Shown here: piece by piece, positions 1 through 8,657 of the stretch
Numbering within the stretch: position 1 is the stretch's first letter
How the letters are laid out: the number at the start of each line of letters is the position of its first letter
NCBI GenBank assembly: GCA_910577645.1
Contig: CAJTOL010000006.1
Span: 1 to 64,000, forward strand
DNA from: an uncultured Lachnospiraceae bacterium
Lineage (GTDB): Bacteria > Bacillota > Clostridia > Lachnospirales > Lachnospiraceae
Direction of reading: 5' to 3'
Length of the DNA stretch: 64,000 nt
Notes under the pieces: model-generated
Database searches by the model: none
The model's input: only the letters and a program-made list of their open reading frames with translations
What the model was told of the DNA's origin: nothing
Program-made: the position numbers and the translations under genes

Positions 1-80
1 GACGTTAACGCCGCCAGCCGTCAAAAGACGGTGGTTGAGGCGTGTGTGCCCTTGTTCACTGAGGGTAGATACTCCGCAAC

Positions 81-383
81 AAAAAACCCCCTGCGTCTCC
101 AGCTCTCGCTATAGAGACGCAAGGGGAATCCTTACGCGGTACCACTCTACTTCATACTTATCGTATGCTCTCGTTGCAGGGCATTGCCTGTCAATCACAA
201 TAAACCCTTTCTCGTATAACGGACGATAACCGGCGGCGCTTACTTGCCCGGCAAAATCTGCTCAGGGGTTAGGCGTGCTACTCTGGGGCCAGTTCAAAAC
301 GGTTTTGCATCCGCCTTGCACCATCCGGCGGCTCTCTGTGTGCTTTCCCGATTCTACTACTCCCCGTCACAGTATTTAGACTG
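81..383 (-). promoter_or_regulatory. T-box leader, probably leucine-specific
   Basis: Read on the minus strand this is a complete T-box. It has a Stem I distal AGAGAGC element, a GGTGCAA loop, a specifier loop, the conserved T-box (AGTGGTACCGCG, complement of 135-146) and a terminator hairpin with arms 87-99 and 114-126 followed by a run of six U (81-86). The specifier loop reads GAA-CTG-G followed by the CCCC helix. Aligned with the second T-box in this window (GAA-TGG-A then its helix), the codon is CTG (290-292), so leucine, with the usual purine after it. The alternative register gives TGG (Trp) but lacks the purine. The regulated gene lies beyond position 1; leuS is the natural guess. 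Confidence 0.85.
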
Positions 384-387
384 TTTT

Positions 388-435
388 TACCCTCAGTGGA
401 GAAAGGGATTCTCAGCGCCTTGTCCACTGAGGGTA
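388..435. repeat. 13-bp inverted repeat upstream of the T-box
   Basis: Perfect arms TACCCTCAGTGGA (388-400) and TCCACTGAGGGTA (423-435) enclose 22 nt. It starts 3 nt after the stop codon of the FAD/Rieske gene. There is no U-run on the minus strand after it, so it is a poor intrinsic terminator by itself. The 423-435 arm belongs to a 20-bp segment (419-438) repeated with two mismatches at 51-70, on the other side of the T-box. Confidence 0.7.
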
Positions 436-438
436 AAT

Positions 439-1929
439 TTAACATAATTCCTCCGTGGTGTCAACCCCGTTTTCCGCCGGGCCGTCTAAAAGCCTTCCTC
501 TGAAATCAAATCGGGATCCATGGCAGGGGCAGTCCCAGGACTTTTCGTCGGGATTCCACTCCAGCTGGCAGCCCAGATGGGGACATTTTATGCTGACCAC
601 ATATAATTCTCCGTCCTCATCCCGATAAGCTCCTGCCTTTTGGCCGTCAACCTCCACAATTCCTCCCTGTCCTGCCGGCAGCTCCTCCAGCGAAATCTCC
701 GGTTTTTGGAATACCCGCCTTCCCAGATCCCTGGCGGCGTGGACACCGTCTGTAATAAAGCTGGCAGCCGAAGCAGACGGGGTAAACCGTTGAGGGGAAA
801 ATACCTCCCCCTCCTCCCTTTCTCTCCCTAAAATCCGGTCAGAAATCAGTCTGGCCGCCACCATGGAGTTTGTCATCCCCCACTTTCCAAATCCGGTGGC
901 CACATACCAGTTGGGGATATCCCCACAAAAACGGCCAATGTAGGGAACCCCGTCCAAGGTCATACAATCCTGAGCGGACCAGTGGGCATATTCCCTGGAA
1001 TCCGGCCAGAATTCTTCTGCTTTCCTGCGAAGCATCCCGTACCTTCCCCCGTTTTTATTTTCCCCTGTCCGGTGCTTTCCCCCGCCTAAAATAATCATAT
1101 CCTGAAAGCCCCGAAGGGACAGACCGTCCTCATCGGTTCCCAGATACATTGCTGACGGAATTATCCCGTTTTTAAGGGCCAGACAATAGCTGCGCTCCTG
1201 ATGCATCCGCAGGAAATAGTAACCAGGACGTAAAAGGAATGGGTAATGTCCGGCAAAGACTATGTGATCTGCAAAAATTCGTCCCTGTTTTGTAATAAGG
1301 CAGTGCTCCTCTGCTTCCAAAACCCTGGTGTGTTCGTAGATGACAAGCTTTTTTGCCAAAGCATGTAAAAACCTTAAAGGATGAAACTGGGCCTGTTCCT
1401 CAAACCGCACCCCTCCGGCTATGGAAAAAGGCAGGTCTTTTGGATCTTTTGGCTTTTTAGTAAAGGAAGCAGGAAGCCCCAGGCTCTTTGCCGCCTGTGC
1501 TTCTTTTAAAAGCTTCTCTTCCATCTCCCCCTTCTCTCTGGTATAAAGATAAGCAGGCTTTTTTTCAAAAAAACAGGCAATGGCCTGTTCTCTGATAATC
1601 CGTTCATACTCTCCTACAGCGGCCTGGCTGGCACAGGCGTAGGCTGCCGCCTTCTCCCTTCCTAAGGTTTCCAAAAGCTTGTGGTAGATGACGCCATGCT
1701 GGGAAGTGATTTTGGCCGTAGTGTTCTGGGTCTGGCCGCTTCCTGCGGTCTCCGCCTCCACTACCACCGTTTTTACTCCCTGAGACTGCAAAAACCAGGC
1801 TGTCAGGATTCCTGCCAGCCCGGCCCCTATTACTGCTGCTTCTGTATGAACATCCCCTGTAAGGCTTTTCCTTTTATCAGGGATTAGTTCGTTTTCCTCT
1901 TCTATTGTTCTCTTCCATATGGATTCCAT
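439..1929 (-). CDS. FAD-dependent oxidoreductase with C-terminal Rieske domain
   Basis: A 496-residue fusion. The N-terminal half is a DAO-type FAD fold with GxGxxG (GAGLAG, residues 35-40) and an ETAGSGQT segment typical of the glycine-oxidase/DadA superfamily. The C-terminus is a Rieske [2Fe-2S] domain: CPH (449-451) and CPCH (467-470) supply the two Cys and two His ligands. The architecture matches the YhfW-like family, whose substrate is unknown. It is presumably cytosolic, since no signal peptide is visible. It is transcribed on the minus strand ahead of the T-box leader and downstream of the nicotinamidase-like gene. The fold assignments are firm; the physiological substrate is not predictable. 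Confidence 0.9.
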   Translation of the reverse strand: MESIWKRTIEEENELIPDKRKSLTGDVHTEAAVIGAGLAGILTAWFLQSQGVKTVVVEAETAGSGQTQNTTAKITSQHGVIYHKLLETLGREKAAAYACASQAAVGEYERIIREQAIACFFEKKPAYLYTREKGEMEEKLLKEAQAAKSLGLPASFTKKPKDPKDLPFSIAGGVRFEEQAQFHPLRFLHALAKKLVIYEHTRVLEAEEHCLITKQGRIFADHIVFAGHYPFLLRPGYYFLRMHQERSYCLALKNGIIPSAMYLGTDEDGLSLRGFQDMIILGGGKHRTGENKNGGRYGMLRRKAEEFWPDSREYAHWSAQDCMTLDGVPYIGRFCGDIPNWYVATGFGKWGMTNSMVAARLISDRILGREREEGEVFSPQRFTPSASAASFITDGVHAARDLGRRVFQKPEISLEELPAGQGGIVEVDGQKAGAYRDEDGELYVVSIKCPHLGCQLEWNPDEKSWDCPCHGSRFDFRGRLLDGPAENGVDTTEELC

Positions 1930-2057
1930 GAGATACCCGCCTTTCTGATCCAGGGCTTTCAGGCCCCTTCACGCTCTGGCAGTAGTATAGGCAGAGGAAG
2001 CCGTTTTCATACCTTAAACCGTCTTCCCGGATCCGGCCTGGACAGCCTGAGGCATTT

Positions 2058-2573
2058 TTATTGGTCAATCTCCACCTGACACATCTTCATGGTTTCCAAA
2101 GCGTTTTGATGGCTTTCGGGAGTTACTCCGGCACAGCATTTAGCGTCTACCCGAATTCGGGCTTCCGGCAGGGCGGCCTTTAATAAAAGGGCGTTGGAAA
2201 TAACACAGATATCGGTACACAGGCCCACCAGCTGAATTTCTTCATAGCCTTTCCCGGCGGCCCACTCTGCCAGATCCATACTTCCAAAGGTATTTTTCTC
2301 AAAATACCGCCCTTTAAAGTCCCCCAGCTCTTCACACAGCTCCCATCCGTCCGTATCCGCGATGCAGTGGGGAACCGGAAGTTTTTTGCCTTCCTGGGTA
2401 TCCAGGTAATTTTCTCCGTGAGTATCCAGAGTAAAAGCCACATCCCACCCCTCTGACTGGCATTTTACCACCTTATCCCGCACACCGGGGACAATGGCCC
2501 TGGCCTCCTCAGTCCCTAAACTTCCGTCAATAAAATCCTTCTGCATGTCTACTACTAATAATAACCGCTTCAT
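2058..2573 (-). CDS. pncA: Isochorismatase-family cysteine hydrolase, probable nicotinamidase
   Basis: A 171-residue cysteine hydrolase. Visible landmarks are the N-terminal VDMQKDF with the catalytic Asp, the DTH...PHC segment (Asp-His...His, the metal-binding pattern of nicotinamidases) and the nucleophile in VGLCTDICV. This supports nicotinamide to nicotinate conversion in NAD salvage, although related amidases share the fold. It is slightly shorter than typical PncA. A GGAGG site lies close to the ATG. The gene lies between rarA upstream and the FAD/Rieske gene downstream on the same strand. Confidence 0.8.
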   Translation of the reverse strand: MKRLLLVVDMQKDFIDGSLGTEEARAIVPGVRDKVVKCQSEGWDVAFTLDTHGENYLDTQEGKKLPVPHCIADTDGWELCEELGDFKGRYFEKNTFGSMDLAEWAAGKGYEEIQLVGLCTDICVISNALLLKAALPEARIRVDAKCCAGVTPESHQNALETMKMCQVEIDQ

Positions 2574-2647
2574 AATGTCCTCCTTCTGTCATCCCCAGGT
2601 CAGGGATTGTCATTTTCCAGATTTCTCACAACAACGGAAACTTATTC

Positions 2648-3979
2648 TCACTTCCCATTTTCCGTGGGACCTTCCCGAAAATTTTTCGCCCAGGAAAGCC
2701 TGTCTGCGGCTTTTCCTTCCTCCCCTTCTCTGGTAGGCTTATAATAAGATTTCCCTATAAGGCTGTCCGGCAGACACTGAATCCTTGCAATTTTTTCTTT
2801 TGTATCGTGGGCGTATACATACCCCTGCCCATAATTCAAATCCTTCATCAGTCCCGTAGGCGCATTGCGGATCACCAGAGGCACCGGCTCTGAAAGCATA
2901 TTCAGAGCATCCGCTTTCGCTGCCTCATAAGCCTGGTAAGCAGAATTGGATCTGGGAGCCAACGACAAATAAATTACTGCCTGGGCAAGGTTTACGTTAC
3001 ATTCCGGCATCCCCAGAAAGTGGCAGGCCTGATAGGCCGCCACCGTAAGAGGGAGGGCGGCCGGATCCGCCATCCCTATATCCTCGCTGGCAAACCGGAT
3101 AAGGCGCCTGGCCACGTACAAAGGATCCTCCCCTGCCTCCAGCATCCGGGCCAGCCAGTAAACCGCCCCGTCCGGATCGCTGTTTCTCATAGATTTATGA
3201 AGAGCAGAAATCAGATTGTAATGCTCCTCCCCCTTTTTATCATACAACAAAGATTTGCGGCTGATACACTGCTCCAGGATTTCCCTGGTTACAATAGTTT
3301 TTTCCCGGGTTATCTCTCCATTATTTACCGCCATCTCCAAAGTATTTAAAGCCGTTCTGGCATCGCCGTTTGCAAACTGGGCAATGGCCTCCAAAAGGCT
3401 GTCAGAAATTTCCACCTCCAGATAGCCAAAACCTTTTGGATTTTTTAATGCTCTCTTTAAAAGTCCGGTTAAGTCCTCCTCGGTAAGAGACTGGAGGACA
3501 AAAACCTTGCAGCGGGACAAAAGAGCGGCATTGATCTCAAAAGAAGGGTTCTCCGTGGTGGCTCCGATTAGAATAATGCTTCCTTTCTCTACATAGGGAA
3601 GGAAAGCATCTTGCTGAGCCTTATTGAACCGGTGAATCTCGTCCACAAATACCAGGGTTTTAAGGCCCAGGCGGCGGGCATTTTCCGCCTTTGCCATAAC
3701 CTCCTTGATCTCCTTAATCCCACTGGTAACCGCGCTGAAATTCACAAAATCCGCATGGGTTCTCTCTGCAATAATGCTTGCAAGGGTGGTTTTTCCCACC
3801 CCAGGCGGCCCCCAAAATATCATAGAAGAAATTTTGTCCTGATCAATCAGGCGCCGCAGCACCTTTCCCTCTCCAATCAGGTGCTGCTGGCCTGCAAACT
3901 CCTCCAGGCTCTCCGGCCTCAGCCTGCTGGCCAAAGGGCTTTCCACCTCCCGGTAGTCAAACAGGGACATCTGATCCAA
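2648..3979 (-). CDS. rarA: Replication-associated recombination protein RarA (MgsA)
   Basis: A 443-residue AAA+ ATPase of the RarA/MgsA/WRNIP1 family, which acts at stalled replication forks. It has the N-terminal RPESLEEFAGQ motif, Walker A GPPGVGKT (57-64), Walker B FVDEIHRFNKAQQD, sensor-1 GATTENPS and the family's C-terminal tetramerisation region (GEDPLYVARRLIRFASEDIG). Length is normal for the family. Its start lies 19 bp from the end of the CPBP gene, so the two may be cotranscribed. Confidence 0.95.
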   Translation of the reverse strand: MDQMSLFDYREVESPLASRLRPESLEEFAGQQHLIGEGKVLRRLIDQDKISSMIFWGPPGVGKTTLASIIAERTHADFVNFSAVTSGIKEIKEVMAKAENARRLGLKTLVFVDEIHRFNKAQQDAFLPYVEKGSIILIGATTENPSFEINAALLSRCKVFVLQSLTEEDLTGLLKRALKNPKGFGYLEVEISDSLLEAIAQFANGDARTALNTLEMAVNNGEITREKTIVTREILEQCISRKSLLYDKKGEEHYNLISALHKSMRNSDPDGAVYWLARMLEAGEDPLYVARRLIRFASEDIGMADPAALPLTVAAYQACHFLGMPECNVNLAQAVIYLSLAPRSNSAYQAYEAAKADALNMLSEPVPLVIRNAPTGLMKDLNYGQGYVYAHDTKEKIARIQCLPDSLIGKSYYKPTREGEEGKAADRLSWAKNFREGPTENGK

Positions 3980-3997
3980 ATCCGTTCACCTCCACGG

Positions 3998-4936
3998 TTA
4001 AAGATTAAAGGCAAATTCTACTAAGCTGATAAGTAAAAAGAAAATAACTCCGAAATTTCCGAAAATAATCCCCAGCCGCTTTTTTGCTGTCATTGCCGGA
4101 GCCGACCATTCATAAGGGGTTTGATAAAAACGGATCTTTTTCCAATAGGCAATCAGCAGCACAATTCCTCCAACAGAAGCAGCCAGATAGCAAAGCTCAT
4201 AGCCTAAAAGTACCAGAATTCCCATTATCCCTGCTATTCCCGGAAGGCTTCCCCATTCCAGCAGCCCCATCAGCAGAACGCTTCCCATAAAGTTCACCAA
4301 TATATGAAGGATAATGGTGTTACGCACTTTCCCGGTCCGCACATAGACATATCCGAAAATCATCCCCAGGGCAAAAGCGTAGAAAAACTGATAGAAATTT
4401 CCGTGAAGCAGCCCGAAGAAAAATCCAGAGACAATTACCGCGGTCTTTTCCCCAAATATCAGAATCCGGTCAATGACCAGTTTCCGCATCAGCAGCTCTT
4501 CCACCACCGGGCCGGTTGCCACTATAGTGAGAAAAGCTACGGGAAGGCTGGAGTTCACTACCACCTCTTCCACGGCATTGGAGCTGGTTTTGCTTCCCAA
4601 CAGGAGCATAAAGCCTCTGCCAATAAGATTTCCCGCCATCATTGTTCCCACACATATGAGAAAAACGATCCCCCAGACACCCCAGGTCCATTTCTCATGG
4701 ACCCGCACCGGCTTTGGGTAGGAGACGGTTTTGAAAATCCCTGCAGCAGCCGGAAAAGCCAGAAGGTACATAGCGGCGCTGCTAATCAAAAGCTGAGTAT
4801 CCATATCCATAAAATCCAGTCCCAATACCAGGAAAATCCATGCAATTAAGTACTGAGCCAATACTGCCAAGATTAAAAAACCGGCGCATGCCAGTCCTAC
4901 CCGTGAAAAAATTCGTTTCCAATCTCTTTCGTTCAT
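3998..4936 (-). CDS. CPBP-family intramembrane metalloprotease
   Basis: A 312-residue polytopic membrane protein of the CAAX protease and bacteriocin-processing (Abi) family. The signature motifs are present in order: EELLMR (146-151), FGLLHGNFYQ (His178) and HILVNF (His211, Asn215), which form the active site in this family. About eight hydrophobic segments are visible. A GGAGG lies 6 nt before the ATG. Substrates of such proteins are rarely known; bacteriocin self-immunity or processing and prenyl-protein cleavage are the family options, and nothing nearby decides between them. Confidence 0.88.
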   Translation of the reverse strand: MNERDWKRIFSRVGLACAGFLILAVLAQYLIAWIFLVLGLDFMDMDTQLLISSAAMYLLAFPAAAGIFKTVSYPKPVRVHEKWTWGVWGIVFLICVGTMMAGNLIGRGFMLLLGSKTSSNAVEEVVVNSSLPVAFLTIVATGPVVEELLMRKLVIDRILIFGEKTAVIVSGFFFGLLHGNFYQFFYAFALGMIFGYVYVRTGKVRNTIILHILVNFMGSVLLMGLLEWGSLPGIAGIMGILVLLGYELCYLAASVGGIVLLIAYWKKIRFYQTPYEWSAPAMTAKKRLGIIFGNFGVIFFLLISLVEFAFNL

Positions 4937-5020
4937 CTGTATCCTCCATGGTTCTGCCTCCGCTCAAGCTGTCTTTTTCTCATCTCTCAGTATACCACAA
5001 CACCGGAGCAACGTAAATGA

Positions 5021-5063
5021 AGAAAAAACAGGCAGCAAAGATTTTACTCTCTGCTGCCCGCTC
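5021..5063 (-). terminator. Intrinsic terminator after rubredoxin
   Basis: On the minus strand GGCAGCA and TGCTGCC arms are followed by a U-run (TGTTTTTTC). It sits directly downstream of the rubredoxin stop codon. Confidence 0.75.
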
Positions 5064-5088
5064 CTGTTCCAAAAACGCTACACAGTAT

Positions 5089-5250
5089 TTATTCTTCCGG
5101 AACAAATACGTCTTTGCCCATGCCGCAGATAGGGCATACCCAATCCTCCGGAATTTCCTCAAATGGAGTCCCCGGCGCAATCCCGTTATCCGGATCGCCT
5201 GCTTCCGGATCATATACATAACTGCAGGGCTCACAAATATATTTCTGCAT
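5089..5250 (-). CDS. Rubredoxin
   Basis: A 53-residue rubredoxin that is easily overlooked because of its length. It begins MQKYICEPC and has the two cysteine knuckles CEPC (residues 6-9) and CPICG (39-43), plus the family core YVYDPEAGDPDNGIAPGT. The four Cys bind one iron; the protein is a small cytosolic electron carrier, usually for oxygen or peroxide reduction in anaerobes. Two ATGs are possible. A GGAGG sits 8 nt before the one at 5250 but only 2 nt before the one at 5256, so 5250 is chosen. The residue after the first CxxC is Ser where Gly is usual. Confidence 0.95.
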   Translation of the reverse strand: MQKYICEPCSYVYDPEAGDPDNGIAPGTPFEEIPEDWVCPICGMGKDVFVPEE

Positions 5251-5294
5251 AGTCATAACCTCCTTTTCTATCAGATTAACCTTATTTTGGCTTT

Positions 5295-7388
5295 TTATTC
5301 ATCCTTCATAGCAGCTCTGGCTTCTACTTCTTTCTTTTGTACATCGCCGGGAGCCTGCTCGTAACGCGCAAATTCATATTCATAGGTGCCGATACCGCCG
5401 GTCATGGAACGGAGGTCGGTGTTGTAGCCGTAAAGTTCAGACATGGGAATGTCCGCCTCAATAATCTGTTTTCCCTTATGATCCGGATTCATACCCAATA
5501 CACGGCCCCGACGGCGGTTTAAGTCGCCCATAACATCGCCTGTAAACTTATCCGGAACCGTAACCTTTAAAGAAGCAATCGGCTCTAAAAGAACCGGGCC
5601 TGCATCCATAAAGCCCTTCTTAAAGGCCAGGATGGTAGCCATCTTAAAGGCCATCTCGGAGGAATCTACCGGATGATAGGAACCGTCTACTAATGTGGCT
5701 TTTAATCCCACAACCGGATATCCGGCCAGCGGGCCTTTCTGAACACATTCCTGAAGTCCCTTCTCTACTGCCGGGAAATAGTTCTTGGGAACGGAACCGC
5801 CAAAAATCTTCTCCTCAAATACATAAGGAATCTGTAAATCGCCGGAGGGTTCAAATTCCATCCAGACATCGCCAAACTGGCCGTGTCCGCCGGACTGTTT
5901 CTTATGACGTCCCTGAACCTTTACTTTCTTTCTCAAGGTCTCCCGGAATGCGAATTTAGGCTTCTCCAGTACAATATCTACCTTGTAGCGCGCCTGGAGC
6001 TTGCTGGAAACCACCTCCAACTGCTGATCGCCGATGGCATACAGTAAAGACTGGCGGTTTTCCGGGTCACCGATTACCCGGAGAGTCAGATCCTCTTCCA
6101 TCATCTTGGCAAGAGCGCCTGCAACCTTGTCATCCTCGCCCTTGTTTGCCGCCCGGAATGCCATATAGGTGTAAGGAGTGGAAATCTCCGGCTTGTGGTA
6201 AACAATAGGAGCGCTCTTTAATGCAATGGTATCGCCGGTCTGGGTTACGGAAAGCTTGGCAACCGCGCCGATATCGCCGGCTTTTAACTGGTTAACCTCA
6301 ATCTGCTCCTTACCTCTTAATACATAAATTTTTCCGATTTTTTCTTCCGCATCTTTATTTACATTGTAAATCACGCTGTCCGGCTTTAAGGTTCCGGTGC
6401 ATACCTTCATGAGAGAATATTTTCCGATAAAGGGATCCACAATGGTCTTAAATACTCTTGCAGAAAGGGAAACATTATCATCATATTTGGCTGTAAACCG
6501 CTCTCCGGTGGAAACGTCCACGCCGATACACTCATACCGGTCCGGTGACGGGAAGTATTTGTCAAATGCCTGAAGCAGTACGGAAAATCCCTGGCAGTTA
6601 ATTCCGGAACCCAGCATAATAGGCACGATGTTGCCTTCAATAACATGGCTTCTTAATGCATTGGAAATCTCCTCCTGGGTAAATTCCTCTCCGGAGAAAT
6701 AGCGTTCCATATATTCCTCGCTGGTCTCTGCCACTGCCTCCATAAGAGCCTCTCTGGCAATGCCCAGATTCTTCTCCACGTAATCCGGAATCTCACACTC
6801 TACGTAGTTGCTCAGCTCTGTAAAACGGCGGCCTTTCATCTTCACTACGTTTACGAAACCTACAAACTTTTCGTTTTCACGGATGGGAAGCTGGAAGGGA
6901 GCGATCTTACGGCCGAAACGGGTTTCCAATTTCAATACCAGTTCCCGATAGCTGGCATGATCGTCATCCATATTGGTAACGAAAAACAGTCTGGGAAGAT
7001 TGTATTTCTCACACAGCTCCCATGCCTTCTCTGTTCCAACCTCAATACCTGCCTTGCAGTTTACCACGATAACGGCTGCGTCTGCAACGCTGATGGCTTC
7101 CTCTACTTCCCCCACAAAATCGAAGTATCCGGGAGTATCCAGCAGGTTGATCTTAATGGGGCCGCTCTCCCCTTCATATTCCAATGGAATTAAAGATGTG
7201 GAAATAGAAAACTGCCTCTTAATTTCTTCCTTATCGTAATCACTGATGGTACTGCCATCTGTAACCTTGCCCATTCTCTTTGTAACCCCGGTAATTAACG
7301 CCAGCGCTTCTGCAACTGTAGTCTTTCCTGCGCCACCGTGGCCCAATAACACAATGTTGCGAATCTGACTGGTTCCATAAACATTCAT
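5295..7388 (-). CDS. EF-G-like translation GTPase (EF-G paralogue)
   Basis: A 697-residue protein with the five-domain EF-G layout. G1 is GHGGAGKT (16-23), G3 is DTPGY (84-88), and the usual G4 NKxD is replaced by TNMDD (138-142). Domain IV carries the GHGQFGDVWMEFEP stretch. The switch-I region (EEIKRQFSISTSL) departs from canonical EF-G (ERGITI), so this is one of the EF-G-like paralogues rather than the housekeeping translocase. The exact role in translation or ribosome rescue is uncertain. The start is set at MNVYG (7388) because GGAGGG lies 8 nt upstream; an 8-residue longer frame has no ribosome site. Confidence 0.88.
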   Translation of the reverse strand: MNVYGTSQIRNIVLLGHGGAGKTTVAEALALITGVTKRMGKVTDGSTISDYDKEEIKRQFSISTSLIPLEYEGESGPIKINLLDTPGYFDFVGEVEEAISVADAAVIVVNCKAGIEVGTEKAWELCEKYNLPRLFFVTNMDDDHASYRELVLKLETRFGRKIAPFQLPIRENEKFVGFVNVVKMKGRRFTELSNYVECEIPDYVEKNLGIAREALMEAVAETSEEYMERYFSGEEFTQEEISNALRSHVIEGNIVPIMLGSGINCQGFSVLLQAFDKYFPSPDRYECIGVDVSTGERFTAKYDDNVSLSARVFKTIVDPFIGKYSLMKVCTGTLKPDSVIYNVNKDAEEKIGKIYVLRGKEQIEVNQLKAGDIGAVAKLSVTQTGDTIALKSAPIVYHKPEISTPYTYMAFRAANKGEDDKVAGALAKMMEEDLTLRVIGDPENRQSLLYAIGDQQLEVVSSKLQARYKVDIVLEKPKFAFRETLRKKVKVQGRHKKQSGGHGQFGDVWMEFEPSGDLQIPYVFEEKIFGGSVPKNYFPAVEKGLQECVQKGPLAGYPVVGLKATLVDGSYHPVDSSEMAFKMATILAFKKGFMDAGPVLLEPIASLKVTVPDKFTGDVMGDLNRRRGRVLGMNPDHKGKQIIEADIPMSELYGYNTDLRSMTGGIGTYEYEFARYEQAPGDVQKKEVEARAAMKDE

Positions 7389-7429
7389 AGAAATTCCCTC
7401 CTGTACAACCAAATTTAGTCCATGCGTAT

Positions 7430-7458
7430 ATTTTACTAAAAAATTCAGAAATTTTCAA
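7430..7458 (-). promoter_or_regulatory. Promoter of the EF-G-like gene
   Basis: Minus-strand TTGAAA (7453-7458), 17-bp spacer, TAAAAT (7430-7435). It is divergent from the aroF promoter. Confidence 0.65.
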
Positions 7459-7577
7459 GCAGAATATGCAAGTTATACAATGATTCCTGCCCGGCTGCAC
7501 CGGACAAGAAGCCCCCCGTCTGAACTTCTGCACCCTCACGTCCGCTTTGCGCCGTTAAACTTTAAAGTGATAAATCA

Positions 7578-7606
7578 TTGACATTTCGGTTTCCATGTTT
7601 TACAAT
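7578..7606 (+). promoter_or_regulatory. Promoter of aroF-tyrA-aroA
   Basis: TTGACA (7578-7583), 17-bp spacer, TACAAT (7601-7606), a near-consensus sigma-A promoter 37 bp before the aroF start. No attenuator or T-box was seen between it and aroF. Confidence 0.8.
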
Positions 7607-7642
7607 GTAACACAAAGTTTTTAGAAAAATGAGGTTAATTTT

Positions 7643-8653
7643 ATGATTATTATAATGAAACCAGGGGCTTCCCAGGAAGCCGTTGCAAATGTAACCCGTC
7701 AAATCGAAGCCAAAGGCCTTAAGCCCCACCTGTCCCAGGGCGCTCAGGTCACCATCATCGGCGTAGTGGGGGATAAAAGCCTTTTATCCGGCTGCAACAT
7801 GGAATTGTCGGAAGGTGTGGAAAAAATTGTTCCGGTTACCGAATCTTACAAGCTGGTAAATAAAAAATTCCACCCGGATGATTCTTTCGTTCCGGTAGGC
7901 CCCGCTACCATCGGCCCGGATACTTTAACCGTTATGGCCGGGCCATGCGCCATTGAGAACCATGAGCAGCTTTTAGAAACCGCCTTTGCAGTAAAAAAGG
8001 CAGGCGCTACTTTCCTTCGGGGCGGCGCATTTAAGCCCCGTACCTCCCCCTATGCGTTCCAGGGCCTGGAGGAAGAAGGCCTTAAGTATATGAAAGAGGC
8101 CAGAGAAGCCACCGGGCTTCCGGTAATCTGTGAGGTTACCAGCGAACACGCTATCGAAAGTGCTGTAAAATATGTGGATATGCTTCAAATCGGCGCCCGA
8201 AACATGCAGAATTTTGAGCTGTTAAAGGAAGTAGGCCGGGTGGGGATCCCTGTTTTATTAAAGCGGGGCCTTTCCGCTACCATTGACGAATGGCTTAATG
8301 CTGCCGAGTATATTTTGGCTGCCGGAAATCCCAATGTCGTTCTCTGTGAGCGGGGAATCCGTACGTATGAGACAGCCACCCGCAATACCCTGGATTTAAG
8401 CGCCGTTCCGGTAATCCGGGCCAAGAGCCACCTTCCGGTAATTGTGGATCCCAGCCATGCCACCGGCTGCCGGGCCTATGTGGAGCCCCTTTCCAAGGCC
8501 GCCCTGGCCTGTGGCGCAGACGGCCTGATGATTGAGGTTCACCCCTGCCCTTCCTGCGCCCTGTCTGACGGCCCTCAATCCCTTACTTTCCCGGATTTTG
8601 AGAAGCTGATGGAGGATCTGAAGCCTTACGCCAAACTGGCAGGACGGAGCTGA
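7643..8653 (+). CDS. aroF: 3-deoxy-7-phosphoheptulonate (DAHP) synthase
   Basis: A 336-residue type I-beta DAHP synthase that condenses phosphoenolpyruvate and erythrose-4-phosphate, the entry step of the shikimate pathway. An N-terminal ferredoxin-like regulatory domain (about 1-70, beginning MIIIMKPGA) precedes the TIM barrel. Core motifs are AGPCAIEN, RGGAFKPRTSPYAFQG, the metal-binding Cys in VLCERGIR and DPSHATG. It is first in a plus-strand trio with tyrA and aroA; only 4 bp separate it from tyrA, indicating cotranscription. Confidence 0.95.
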   Translation: MIIIMKPGASQEAVANVTRQIEAKGLKPHLSQGAQVTIIGVVGDKSLLSGCNMELSEGVEKIVPVTESYKLVNKKFHPDDSFVPVGPATIGPDTLTVMAGPCAIENHEQLLETAFAVKKAGATFLRGGAFKPRTSPYAFQGLEEEGLKYMKEAREATGLPVICEVTSEHAIESAVKYVDMLQIGARNMQNFELLKEVGRVGIPVLLKRGLSATIDEWLNAAEYILAAGNPNVVLCERGIRTYETATRNTLDLSAVPVIRAKSHLPVIVDPSHATGCRAYVEPLSKAALACGADGLMIEVHPCPSCALSDGPQSLTFPDFEKLMEDLKPYAKLAGRS

Positions 8654-8657
8654 CGCC

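Noticed and set aside
289..291. Reading the left T-box specifier as UGG (Trp)
   Set aside because: It breaks alignment with the second T-box and lacks the purine after the codon; CUG fits better.
388..435. Intrinsic terminator for the FAD/Rieske gene
   Set aside because: The stem is strong but no U-run follows on the minus strand; kept as an inverted repeat only.
1877..2068. 63-codon minus-strand frame between the FAD/Rieske gene and the nicotinamidase gene
   Set aside because: It overlaps both neighbours and has no ribosome site or recognisable sequence.
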